Source of the DNA: Acidobacteriota bacterium
GTDB taxonomy: Bacteria; Acidobacteriota; Aminicenantia; Aminicenantales; Saccharicenantaceae
Assembly (NCBI GenBank): GCA_028749115.1
Contig: JAQURD010000007.1
Coordinates: 1 to 64,000 of the forward strand
Direction of reading: 5' to 3'
Length of the DNA stretch: 64,000 bases
In this document: positions 8,362 to 16,850 of the stretch, piece after piece
Layout: each line of letters opens with the position of its first letter
How positions within the stretch are numbered: position 1 is the stretch's first letter
Program-made: the position numbers and the translations under genes
The notes under the pieces: generated by a model
Seen by the model: the letters and a program-made list of their open reading frames with translations, nothing else
The model's database searches: none
What the model was told of the DNA's origin: nothing

Positions 8362-8661
8362 TCAGCTCTCAGTCTTTTCTGGTTTTTTCTTTTTTAAGGT
8401 GACCAGAGTCGCCCCCCAGCCGCCAGACATCAGGTCAGCATCACTGAAATTCAAGACGGCTGGATGCTTTTTGAGGATGCTTCTGACCATAGCTTTCAAA
8501 GTACCTGTCCCCTTCCCATGGATGATCCGCAATTCATAAATATTGTTCTTCAAACATTCTTCAATATAGTCGTTAAGGAGTTCTTTAATCTCGCCTGGCT
8601 GGAAGGTATGAAGATCCAGAGTTCCATCAACCGGAATTTTTACCGGCTGGTCATTGTTCAT
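8362..8661 (-). CDS. Smr domain protein
   Basis: A 99-residue stand-alone Smr (small MutS-related) domain. TLDLHTFQP is the LDLH motif, LRIIHGKGTGTLK is the HGxGTG motif with the catalytic/binding loop, and GGWGATLVTLK closes the fold. Smr domains are nucleic-acid binding or nicking modules; recent work links stand-alone and MutS2 Smr domains to cleavage of mRNA at collided ribosomes. The start codon overlaps the stop of the upstream short gene as ATGA, so it is the last gene of a three-gene coupled unit (9193 to 8362). Confidence 0.85.
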   Translation of the reverse strand: MNNDQPVKIPVDGTLDLHTFQPGEIKELLNDYIEECLKNNIYELRIIHGKGTGTLKAMVRSILKKHPAVLNFSDADLMSGGWGATLVTLKKKKPEKTES

Positions 8662-8921
8662 CTTTCTATTCCAGTAATGACAGCCTGTTCTTCATCACTT
8701 GACCTTATGAAATCAAAAAAGCTTTTAGCCACCGGATAATCGCTTACCGGCAGCAAGGTCTTCTTTACAATCAAATCTCTTTGAAGATGGAGCTTCTGTG
8801 GTACCTCCAAACCTGCCACCAGAGAAAAGCTGGAGAAACTCTCATCTTTTTTTCTGGCTTCAGGCACAGCTTCCAGAGCAGAAATATTGCCATGAATATC
8901 AGAAAAAAAGGCAATTTTCAT
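8658..8921 (-). pseudogene. Chimeric remnant: metallophosphoesterase N-terminus joined to an unrelated C-terminus
   Basis: An 87-codon frame. The first 19 residues, MKIAFFSDIHGNISALEAV, are the metal-binding start of YfcE/calcineurin-like phosphoesterases (DxHG), which normally run over 150-250 residues. After this the homology stops: the rest lacks GNHD and GHTH metal motifs. The segment LPVSDYPVAKSFFDFIRSSD resembles, in my recollection, the C-terminal ends of transglutaminase/DUF3857-type proteins (dYp.lr.Fy..i...D...vi). The simplest reading is an in-frame deletion that fused the ends of two neighbouring genes. It still overlaps both neighbours by ATGA, so it may be translated, but no phosphoesterase activity is possible. 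Confidence 0.5.
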
Positions 8922-9193
8922 TCTTCCACCTCAGATTTTTCTTCTTCCAGCTCAGGTGGAAGATCACCAGCTTCTGCCTGCTGCTTTTTCTCATCCTTTT
9001 TTACCTTGACAACATATTTTTTAGATGGCTCGAGCAACTGCTGAACTTCAAGGCAGGCATTGCTCAGTGCACTCGAACTCGTCTTCTTTTTCCGGTAATA
9101 TATCCAGCCCCGTTTCTCCATATAGAGAAACAAGCGGTCAAAAGCAAAAATGGCGGCCGCCAATAATACCACCCAAATAAATATTTTGAGCAT
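8918..9193 (-). CDS. Small membrane-anchored protein of unknown function
   Basis: A 91-residue protein: an N-terminal membrane segment (MLKIFIWVVLLAAAIFAFD), a short basic patch (YYRKKK), then a mostly polar tail with an acidic end (LPPELEEEKSEVEE) facing the cytoplasm by the positive-inside rule. I chose the ATG at 9193, which starts directly with the membrane segment; an upstream ATG at 9253 would add a 20-residue polar leader before it. The stop overlaps the start of the next gene (ATGA). I do not recognise the family. Confidence 0.55.
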   Translation of the reverse strand: MLKIFIWVVLLAAAIFAFDRLFLYMEKRGWIYYRKKKTSSSALSNACLEVQQLLEPSKKYVVKVKKDEKKQQAEAGDLPPELEEEKSEVEE

Positions 9194-9414
9194 TTTTATT
9201 TTTTTCCGATTCCTTTCTAATTTTATAACGCTGGTGCAGAGAATAACAAGCACAAATTCTACGGAAGCTAAAGTCTAATCTATTTAATTAGCTAAAAGCA
9301 GTCAGGCTGAGGAAGATAAGCATGGCGAAAGCCAAATCACCAGCCGCGCCACTCGCTGGTTTATATTCTCCCCCAAAAATCCCTCCAAGTCTAAAAGCTA
9401 CAATTCAGACTGGA

Positions 9415-10494
9415 CTAGATATGGAAACGAATGCTCAGAATGTCGCCGTCTCTGACCATATAATCTTTGCCAACCAGCTTGAACTGGCCATGGCTGCGAA
9501 CTTCTTTATCGGACCCGGCCACTATTAAATCATCATAGTTGAAACATTCAGCCGCAATGAAACCGCGGGCCAGATCAGTATGAATAGCTGCCGCCGCTTC
9601 CAGTGCCGTCGCCCCGCGCTTGATATTCCAGGCTCTGACTTCATCCGGGCCAACTGTAAAAAAGCTGATATAGCCAAGGGCCTCGTAAGCCAGAGCGATT
9701 AACCTGTCTCTAGCTGATTCTTTTATACCCAGATCCTCCATAAAAGCCCGGGCTGATTCTATATCAAGCTGAGACAGTTCCATCTCGAGCTGACCGGCAA
9801 ATTCCACTGACCGGTATCGCTGGCTGACAACCTGCAGAACGTCTTGATTTTTTCCTGTTGATGCTTCTCCCGAATTCAATATGACCATAGCCGGTTTTTG
9901 CGTCAAAAATTGAAAACAACGGGTGATAAGTTTCTGATTCTCATCAAATTCCAGCTCCCGCAGCGGCCTCCCCTCATTGAGGGCCTCAACTACAATTTTA
10001 AGAACCTGCTGTTCGGCTTTCAAGCCGGAGGCACCGCCGCTCCCGCCGCTGCCTTTTTTAAGGCCAGCCTCAACTTTCTCCAGACGCTTCTCGGCTATGA
10101 TGAGATCAGCCAGAAGTAATTCCTGCTCAATCTTTTTCAAATCTTCAAGTGGCACTTGCCAGGAAGAAGCCTCAGTTTGGAAATTCCTGAGGACTATAGC
10201 CAGAGCATCAACCGTCCGGGCAAGCTTCATCAGATCACCTGAAAAGGCATCTGCCCGCCCATCACCTTCATTAATTCCAGCCAGGTCAACAATATCGATG
10301 GCCGGATAAACCTGGCGCTGCGGTTTATAGATCACCGCCAGTTTCTCCACCCGCTCATCACTCACTTTGACCGAAGCCAGATTGGGGCCCAGACGGCCAG
10401 TAGCAAAGGCCGAAACTGTAGCAGAAGAACCAGTTAAGGCATTAAACAGAGTTGTCTTGCCCGATTTCGGTAAGCCAATAAAACCTATTCTCAT
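9415..10494 (-). CDS. ychF: YchF/OLA1-family ribosome-associated P-loop ATPase
   Basis: A 359-residue member of the Obg-HflX superfamily. GLPKSGKTTLFNALTG (G1) is at residue 7, DIVDLAG (G3) near 70, and LNSGEA near 203 gives the NxxE form of G4 that makes YchF prefer ATP over GTP. A coiled-coil insertion lies at about 120-165, and the C-terminal TGS domain (SFFTVGPDEVRAWNIKRG ... VRDGDILSIRF) starts near 275. Length is typical (about 363). The protein binds ribosomes and affects translation under stress. A Gly/Ser-rich run (KKGSGGSGGASG) in the coiled-coil region is unlike the usual sequence. Confidence 0.88.
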   Translation of the reverse strand: MRIGFIGLPKSGKTTLFNALTGSSATVSAFATGRLGPNLASVKVSDERVEKLAVIYKPQRQVYPAIDIVDLAGINEGDGRADAFSGDLMKLARTVDALAIVLRNFQTEASSWQVPLEDLKKIEQELLLADLIIAEKRLEKVEAGLKKGSGGSGGASGLKAEQQVLKIVVEALNEGRPLRELEFDENQKLITRCFQFLTQKPAMVILNSGEASTGKNQDVLQVVSQRYRSVEFAGQLEMELSQLDIESARAFMEDLGIKESARDRLIALAYEALGYISFFTVGPDEVRAWNIKRGATALEAAAAIHTDLARGFIAAECFNYDDLIVAGSDKEVRSHGQFKLVGKDYMVRDGDILSIRFHI

Positions 10495-10802
10495 GATTGT
10501 TCTTTCTAATAAGATAAGGCAGGGTGATCTGCAGCCCTACGGAAGGGCGCTAATCTCTCTTTAGCCTCTCAATCAAAACATCAATCAGAATATTTCGATA
10601 TTTAAAATAAGCTTTGGATTATAACAGAAAGAAGCCTGCCTGTCATCAGAATGGAGTCAGAGGAGCCCCTTTCTTCTATTATCAAAAAGATAGCCAGGGG
10701 CCTCGCCGATCATTAAAAAGCCCTACTATTTTTTGGTTCGGAAGTCCTCGCTCCTCCTTTTGCTTCTTGACTGCTTCGACTCATCAAGATGAAGCTGGCT
10801 GA

Positions 10803-10993
10803 TCAATTTTCAGGGAAAATTGAGACGGGCGCTTCAACACCCTTCAGAATTTCATATTTGAGTTGCTCCACGACTGACCTATTAAAAATTGTAGCATAAA
10901 TGCTTAGCGGCTCTATCCTCTGGATATTATAATGGCCCTGTTCCTGAAATGAACTAATTAGAAAGGCAAAAAAGTGATGATTAACTTATTCAT
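10803..10993 (-). pseudogene. Possible small secreted-protein gene broken by a one-base frameshift
   Basis: Within the 640-base gap between ychF and hrpA, the minus strand reads ATG at 10993 as MNKLIITFLPF then stop. Adding one T to the six-T run at 10968-10973 would instead give a 63-residue frame with a signal-peptide-like start (MNKLIITFFAFLISSF) followed by a coherent polar sequence including IYATIFNRSVVEQLKYEILK and ending VSIFPEN. No Shine-Dalgarno precedes the ATG and I do not recognise the family. It could be a decayed gene, a sequencing error in a homopolymer, or chance. The rest of the gap holds nothing recognisable. Confidence 0.25.
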
Positions 10994-11131
10994 AATAAAG
11001 GAATTGCGCTGGCTCGTCCCCATTTTACTGGTCCGGTTTTAACCTCCGTTCTCCCGTTTGCTTTATTTTGTCGCATCACTTCAAGCTTTGGTCATAGTAT
11101 AATGATGAGGAAGAAATAGAGGAAGGAATTG

Positions 11132-14100
11132 ATGAGAAACCATCAGGCAGACGAGCACCGGACTGGCCAGTCCGGCACTGAAGCCAGGGATCTTCTTGAA
11201 CTTCGCCATAAAGTTATTTCTCTCGCCTCTGATGCCATGCTCCGGGATGCCTATTATACCAGGGAAAGAATAGTACGCCTTCTCTCTTCTGGCCTTCCAC
11301 GAAAAAATCCAGCCAAAGCTGCGGGCATTCTACACAATCTCAAAAAAAGATTGGAAAAATCAACTGAAGAAAAATCTGCCCGCCAAAGGAAAAAGCCCCG
11401 CCTTTACTATCCTCAGGAGCTGCCGATTGTCAGGAATCGTCCGGAGATTGTGCGGGCCATCAAAGACAACCGGGTTATAATTGTCTCAGGGGAAACTGGC
11501 TGCGGGAAGAGCACCCAGTTGCCAAAGATGTGTCTGGAAGCTGGACAGGGCCTGGCCGGCAAAATTGCCTGCACTCAGCCTCGCAGGCTGGCGGCCATCA
11601 CTATCGCTCAGCGAATCTCAGATGAACTGCACCAACCTCTTGGTCAGGCCGTGGGCTATAAAATTCGTTTCCAGGATAAGACTTCACCCGGTTCTTACTT
11701 TAAAATTCTAACCGATGGGATGCTGCTGGCCGAGACGCAGGCGGATCATCTGCTAACTGAATATGACACGATTATCATTGACGAAGCTCACGAACGCAAT
11801 CTCAATATTGATTTCTTGATTGGCCTCACTCACCGCCTGCTGGAAAAACGGCCGGAACTAAAGGTCATCATTACTTCCGCCACTCTTGAGGTAGAAAAAT
11901 TTGTCAAAGCTTTTGAGCATCCACCGGTTTTTAAGGTCAGCGGCCGGCTTTTCCCTGTCGAAGTCATGTATTTTGAGCGAACGAATCAACAGCAGAAAAA
12001 AGAAGAGTCTGATTATGTTGATCTGGCAGTTGATGCTGTTGATTTTATCAGGCAGGAAAAACAGCCCGGTGATATCCTGGTCTTTATGCCTACCGAGCAG
12101 GATATTATGGAAACCTGCCGGCGTCTTCAGGGCCGGCACTATCAGGACTCAATTATCCTGCCTCTTTTTGCCAGGATGCCGGCTCAGCAGCAAAAGCAAA
12201 TTTATGCCGTCAAGCAGGGCAAAATAGTCGTGGCTACCAATGTGGCCGAGACCTCACTGACCATTCCAGGAATTCGCTATGTAGTTGATACTGGTCTGGC
12301 CCGCCTTTCGCAGTATCAGCCATCATCCGGGATTCACAGCTTGCCGGTCATGCCCATCTCGAGAGCCAGTGCCGAACAACGTAAAGGCCGCTGCGGCCGG
12401 GTCAGCGAAGGTCTGTGCCTCAGGCTATATTCAAAGGAAGACTTTCTCGCCCGGCCAAATTATACCCCGCCTGAAATTCTCCGCAGCAATTTAGCTGAAG
12501 TTATCCTGCGCATGCTTGATCTCGACCTGGGTGACCCGCTCAAATTCCCTTTCCTTGACCCACCAACAGCCAGAAGCGTCCAGGATGGTTACAGAACACT
12601 TTCCGAACTTGGAGCTATAGCCAAAACAGACAGCGGCTACGAGCTAACTTCTCTTGGCCGTCAGATGGCCCGGCTGCCGCTTGACCCGCGTCTTTCACGC
12701 CTGTTGCTGGAAGCTGGCCAGCGCGGCTGCCTGGAGGAGGTAGCTATCATCGCTGCCGCCCTGAGCATTCAGGACCCGCGCCTCCGGCCTCTGGACAAAG
12801 CAGCTGATGCTGACCGCATCCAATCAATCTTCCAGCACCCTGAATCAGACTTTTTAACACTGGTCAACATCTGGCGGGCCAGGCAGTCTGTCAGTCATGA
12901 TCTGGCCGGCACGACTGCTCTCAAGAAATTTGCCCGGGATTATTTTCTATCTTACAACCGGCTCCGTGAATGGCACTTTGTTTATGAGCAGATCATGGAA
13001 ATCCTGGAAGAGCAGCGAATTAAACCTGCCTCCGGTAAGACACCTTCATCAAACGCAGACCGCTACAAGGCCATTCATCAATCGATCCTGAGCGGATTTA
13101 TCTCCCATCTGGCAATCCAAAAAGAACAAAATATCTACCAGGTCGCCCGCCGTCAGGAAGCCATGCTCTGGCCAGGCTCTGCTCTCTTTAAAAAACCTGC
13201 TGCCTGGATAGTTGCCGCCGAGATGGTTCGCACCAACCGTCTTTATCTGAGACTAGCTGCCCGGGTCAACCCGGCCTGGGCTGAAGATCTTGCCCCGCAT
13301 CTTTGCCATTATTCTTATGAATCTCCTTACTGGGATAAAGATCGCGGCCAGGTTCGGGCTAAAGAAAAAGTCAGCCTGTTTAACCTGACCATCGTTGATG
13401 GCCGGGATGTCCCCTTTGGCCAGCAAGATCCAGAGAAAGCTCACCAAATCTTTGTCGAAGAAGCCCTGCTGAATAATCAGGTCAACCGGCCATATGATTT
13501 TCTTCAATATAATCAGCAGGTGGTAATTAAAATCCACCAGCTGGAAGAAAAACTTCGCAGTCGCCAGATACTTATTCCCGAGCAATATCTTTTTGATTTT
13601 TATTCTGGCCGGCTAAAGGGGATTTATCGCCTCGAAGCTCTTGACCAGCTAATAAAAAGAGCAGGTAGCGACGACTTCCTCCGGTTTAAGGAAGAAAATC
13701 TCTATCTAACCAGTCCCGACCAGCAGCTTGTTTCCCAATTTCCTGATTATCTGAAAATCCTCGGACATAGCTATGAACTCAGATACCGTTTTTCTCCAGG
13801 GGAAGAAGAGGATGGCGTCACCATTCTAATCCCACTCCATCTGGTCAAGGCAATTCCAGAAGCTCTACTGACCTGGCCAGTCCCTGGCCTGATGACTGAA
13901 AAAGTATTAGCTACACTCAAAGCTTTACCCAAAGAATACCGTAAGCTGCTGCAACCTCTGTCGGACACAGCCGAAGTTATCGCTAAAGAACTGAAACCAG
14001 CCAGTATTTCCTTTTATAAAGCCCTGTCAGTTTTTTTAAAAGACCATTATAAGCTGGACCTGCCTCAGGACATCTGGGCCAGGCTGGAAATCCCGCGTTA

Positions 14101-15148
14101 TTTAAAAATGCGCATGGCCATCATTAATGACGATGGGCAGGAAATCCTGGCCGGCCGTGATCTGGCTTTCCTCTGCCAGTTGCTTAACGAACAGGCAAAA
14201 AAACCAGTCGAAGAAGAGTCACCTGGCTGGAAGGCAGCCAGAAATAAGTGGGAGAAAGAAGAGCTGGCCGGCTGGGACGAACACCTGGCGGAAATTCCTG
14301 AGGAGATAATCATTGATAATTTTTTAAAAGGCTATCCCGCTCTGGTGGCTGATAGGCAAAAATTCAGCCTTAAGCTATTCAAAGATAAAGGCCAGGCCCG
14401 CCAGAGCCATCTTCAGACAGTGGAAATGCTTTTGAGCCGCCAGTTTGAGAAAGATTTGAATTTCATCCAGCGGAGTTATGCCTTACCTAAGGAGCTCAAG
14501 CCTGTTCTGCTATTTTTCGGAGGCGAAACAACCGTCAAGGAGGAAATAATTAGCCGGGTGAAAAAGGAAGTTTTTCAGAAAAATTTCCGGCGGCGGACTG
14601 AACTTGAAACCTATATTAAAGAGAAAGCCATGAAAGAGCTTTTTGAAAAGGGCCATCAGCTATTCATGGCTGTTCAGGAAATTCTTCAAGAATATCATAA
14701 GGCCGCCAGGCTGATTGAAAATATTGAAGAAGAGCAGAAGAGAGCGAGGATCAGATCGGCTGTGCCGGATATTTTAAAGGAAGAGCTCAAGCGGCTTATT
14801 CCCAGAAATTTTGTCCAGGTTTATCCCTCAGATTTTCTAACCGAGCTGCCACGCCTGGTCCGTGCTCTGGGTATCAGGGCAGAGCGGGCTCGCTTCTCAG
14901 CCGAAAAGGATAGAGCCAAAGCAACTCAGGTTGAACCATTTGAGTCTGAATATGACCGGCTGTCAAGGCTCCTCAGACAAAAAAATTTAACTGAAAATGA
15001 ACAGCAGTTGTTAGAGCTGCGCTGGATGATAGAAGAATTTAAAATTTCTGTCTTTGCCCCGGAGATAAAAACAGCTTTTCCCGTTAGCGCCAAAAGGCTG
15101 ACAGCTAAAATCAAGGAAATTGAAGATAGACTGGAATTAAAAAGATAA
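11132..15148 (+). CDS. hrpA: ATP-dependent RNA helicase HrpA (DEAH box)
   Basis: A 1338-residue DEAH helicase, the usual size for bacterial HrpA. A charged N-terminal region is followed by Walker A GETGCGKSTQLPKM (near 118), TQPRRLAA, the DEAH box IIDEAHERN (near 218), ITSATLE, the helicase C domain with VATNVAETSLTIPG (near 370) and QRKGRCGRVSEG, then the winged-helix/ratchet HA2 region, an OB-type segment and the long DUF3418-type C-terminus (with IHLLxxxP-like LIPLHLVKAIPEALLTW). It unwinds structured mRNA and, in E. coli, rescues stalled ribosomes. GGAAGG lies five bases before the ATG at 11132; the TTG just before it is an unlikely start. TATAAT is seen at 11098-11103 but with no good -35. 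Confidence 0.93.
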   Translation: MRNHQADEHRTGQSGTEARDLLELRHKVISLASDAMLRDAYYTRERIVRLLSSGLPRKNPAKAAGILHNLKKRLEKSTEEKSARQRKKPRLYYPQELPIVRNRPEIVRAIKDNRVIIVSGETGCGKSTQLPKMCLEAGQGLAGKIACTQPRRLAAITIAQRISDELHQPLGQAVGYKIRFQDKTSPGSYFKILTDGMLLAETQADHLLTEYDTIIIDEAHERNLNIDFLIGLTHRLLEKRPELKVIITSATLEVEKFVKAFEHPPVFKVSGRLFPVEVMYFERTNQQQKKEESDYVDLAVDAVDFIRQEKQPGDILVFMPTEQDIMETCRRLQGRHYQDSIILPLFARMPAQQQKQIYAVKQGKIVVATNVAETSLTIPGIRYVVDTGLARLSQYQPSSGIHSLPVMPISRASAEQRKGRCGRVSEGLCLRLYSKEDFLARPNYTPPEILRSNLAEVILRMLDLDLGDPLKFPFLDPPTARSVQDGYRTLSELGAIAKTDSGYELTSLGRQMARLPLDPRLSRLLLEAGQRGCLEEVAIIAAALSIQDPRLRPLDKAADADRIQSIFQHPESDFLTLVNIWRARQSVSHDLAGTTALKKFARDYFLSYNRLREWHFVYEQIMEILEEQRIKPASGKTPSSNADRYKAIHQSILSGFISHLAIQKEQNIYQVARRQEAMLWPGSALFKKPAAWIVAAEMVRTNRLYLRLAARVNPAWAEDLAPHLCHYSYESPYWDKDRGQVRAKEKVSLFNLTIVDGRDVPFGQQDPEKAHQIFVEEALLNNQVNRPYDFLQYNQQVVIKIHQLEEKLRSRQILIPEQYLFDFYSGRLKGIYRLEALDQLIKRAGSDDFLRFKEENLYLTSPDQQLVSQFPDYLKILGHSYELRYRFSPGEEEDGVTILIPLHLVKAIPEALLTWPVPGLMTEKVLATLKALPKEYRKLLQPLSDTAEVIAKELKPASISFYKALSVFLKDHYKLDLPQDIWARLEIPRYLKMRMAIINDDGQEILAGRDLAFLCQLLNEQAKKPVEEESPGWKAARNKWEKEELAGWDEHLAEIPEEIIIDNFLKGYPALVADRQKFSLKLFKDKGQARQSHLQTVEMLLSRQFEKDLNFIQRSYALPKELKPVLLFFGGETTVKEEIISRVKKEVFQKNFRRRTELETYIKEKAMKELFEKGHQLFMAVQEILQEYHKAARLIENIEEEQKRARIRSAVPDILKEELKRLIPRNFVQVYPSDFLTELPRLVRALGIRAERARFSAEKDRAKATQVEPFESEYDRLSRLLRQKNLTENEQQLLELRWMIEEFKISVFAPEIKTAFPVSAKRLTAKIKEIEDRLELKR

Positions 15149-15177
15149 AAGCCAGGAACATAAGGAAGGAGGAACTG

Positions 15178-15681
15178 ATGGCTGACCGCTGCGAGATTAC
15201 CAATAATAATAGTCAGGAAGCAGGCCAGAAAAGAATCCGGATGAGGCACTTGAAAGACATGCTCGGGCAGGAATTTGGACTTTCCGACTGGCTGACTATG
15301 ACTCAGGAAAGAATCAATGCTTTTGCCAGTTCTACGGAAGACTATCAGTGGATTCACGTTGATGTAGACAAGGCAGTTAAAAGCCCGGTGAAAAGCACTA
15401 TTGCCCATGGGTTTTTGCTTCTGTCCCTTTTGCCTTACTTTTTGTCCCAATCACCCCTGGCCAGAATCAAAGTTAAAATGCTTTTCAACTATGGCCTGGA
15501 TCGCATCAGGTTTATCAGCCCGGTTAAACCTGGTGATCGCATTAGAAACCGGGCCGTCCTCACCAAGATCAGCCGGAAGGGATTCAGACGCTGGCTGATT
15601 AAGATTGAAAACACCATAGAAATTGAGGGCAGCTCAAAGCCGGCTTTATTCGCCGAGCTAATCGTCTTTATTTTTTTCTAG
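15178..15681 (+). CDS. MaoC-like (R)-specific enoyl-CoA hydratase / NodN-type protein
   Basis: A 167-residue single hot-dog domain protein. FASSTEDYQWIHVDVDKA carries the hydratase-2 motif in which Asp and His (DYQWIH) bind the thioester and activate water, and STIAHGFLLLSLLP is the conserved segment after it. NodN-type proteins share this layout. Substrate is presumably a (2E)-enoyl-CoA, but the chain length cannot be told. An N-terminal extension of about 20 residues precedes the domain. AAGGAGG lies seven bases before the ATG; it follows hrpA by 29 bases and may share its transcript. Confidence 0.82.
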   Translation: MADRCEITNNNSQEAGQKRIRMRHLKDMLGQEFGLSDWLTMTQERINAFASSTEDYQWIHVDVDKAVKSPVKSTIAHGFLLLSLLPYFLSQSPLARIKVKMLFNYGLDRIRFISPVKPGDRIRNRAVLTKISRKGFRRWLIKIENTIEIEGSSKPALFAELIVFIFF

Positions 15682-15839
15682 CCAAAGTCCCTGATTTAAA
15701 CCTGACTTTAGGCTCGTGCCTTTAGCCCTGCGGCTTTGATCAGCCTTGCAGAGATGCAACATCTTTCAGGCAGGCTATTGTCGAGTCAATTTCATCAAAG
15801 GAATTGTAAATCCGCTTCATTCTGCTTTTAGCCTTTAAT

Positions 15840-15869
15840 TTGACTCATCTTGACCTGGCATAATATACT
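15840..15869 (+). promoter_or_regulatory. Sigma-70 promoter of the DUF1624 gene, probably leaderless
   Basis: TTGACT (15840-15845), 18-base spacer, TATACT (15864-15869). The ATG at 15876 is six bases after the -10 box and has no Shine-Dalgarno. Confidence 0.6.
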
Positions 15870-15875
15870 CCAGCT

Positions 15876-16607
15876 ATGTCAAAACCGGCCTCCAGGACCA
15901 GGATCTGGGAAATAGATTTTCTACGGGGGTTGTCCATCATTCTGATGGTTGGCTATCATCTTCTTTATGACGTTGGAGATTTCATTGGTCTTAAGACATT
16001 TCTAGGGTTTTCTACGGATCTATCCACTCTGCCCTGGCTGGTTGCCCAGAATTTTTTTGCCGGGCTATTTGTTGTTCTGTCCGGCATATCTTCAACTTTT
16101 AGCCGGAATAATCTGCACCGCTTCGCTAAATTTGGAGCCGTCGCTCTTCTGATTACGGCTGTGACCTATGTTTTTGACAGTTCTTCTGCCATCTATTTTG
16201 GCATTATCCATTGCCTGGCCGTTTCCATTCTAATTTTTATTCTGGCTTTTCAAAAAAGGAAGCCAGCCAGCAGAGCAATCTGGGGAAGCCTGATCGTGAT
16301 AACAGGATTTTTTATGCCTGCCTTGAGAAAAGCTCTGACCGTTAAGACTAGCTGGCTTATTCCTTTAGGTCTTTTCAGTCCTTCCTTTGCTTCACTCGAT
16401 TATTTCCCTCTTATTCCCTGGTTTGGTATCTTTCTTTTGGGAACCGCCCTGGGACAGTGGTTATATGGGTCCCAAAAAAGCCTTATCAGTCAGCGCCTTC
16501 CAGAAACCTTTATTAACTGGTGCGGCCGCCATTCCCTTCTGATCTATTTAATCCACCAGCCCATAATTATTGGGTTTTTTTATCTCCTCGGCTATGTGAC
16601 TTTTTAA
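15876..16607 (+). CDS. DUF1624/heparan-acetyltransferase-like membrane protein
   Basis: A 243-residue polytopic membrane protein. The N-terminus IWEIDFLRGLSIILMVGYH carries the Arg-Gly and conserved His typical of the DUF1624/acyltransferase-3-like clan, and CGRHSLLIYLIHQPIIIG at the C-terminus is the family's closing motif. Seven or so hydrophobic segments fit the fold. Relatives transfer acyl groups across membranes onto sugars; the acceptor here is unknown. It stands alone between the MaoC gene and the convergent ffh. Confidence 0.78.
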   Translation: MSKPASRTRIWEIDFLRGLSIILMVGYHLLYDVGDFIGLKTFLGFSTDLSTLPWLVAQNFFAGLFVVLSGISSTFSRNNLHRFAKFGAVALLITAVTYVFDSSSAIYFGIIHCLAVSILIFILAFQKRKPASRAIWGSLIVITGFFMPALRKALTVKTSWLIPLGLFSPSFASLDYFPLIPWFGIFLLGTALGQWLYGSQKSLISQRLPETFINWCGRHSLLIYLIHQPIIIGFFYLLGYVTF

Positions 16608-16850
16608 CTCTCTTGAGGTGAGAAACGAAGAAACGAGGTTGAAAAATAGAGCCTGAAAATGAGGCCAGACCAGTGGATTTAGTTTATTTTCAATAATATA
16701 TTGACTGCCATCAGACACCTATTTTAGTCAACATTTTTTATTATTGAGCCTATATTGATTTTTTGCTCAGATATTAAGAGCATAAAGTTGGCTGGCCTTT
16801 TGTTCTTCTATCTTATTGATAACAAAGGATATCTGCCGGCACGACCTCAT
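16608..16850. other. AT-rich convergent spacer, nothing recognised
   Basis: About 240 bases between two converging genes. No stem with a T-tract good enough to call a terminator was seen. Confidence 0.4.

Noticed and set aside
14926-15450. A 174-codon minus-strand frame opposite the hrpA end and the MaoC gene
   Set aside because: It is antisense to two well-supported genes and shows no family features of its own.
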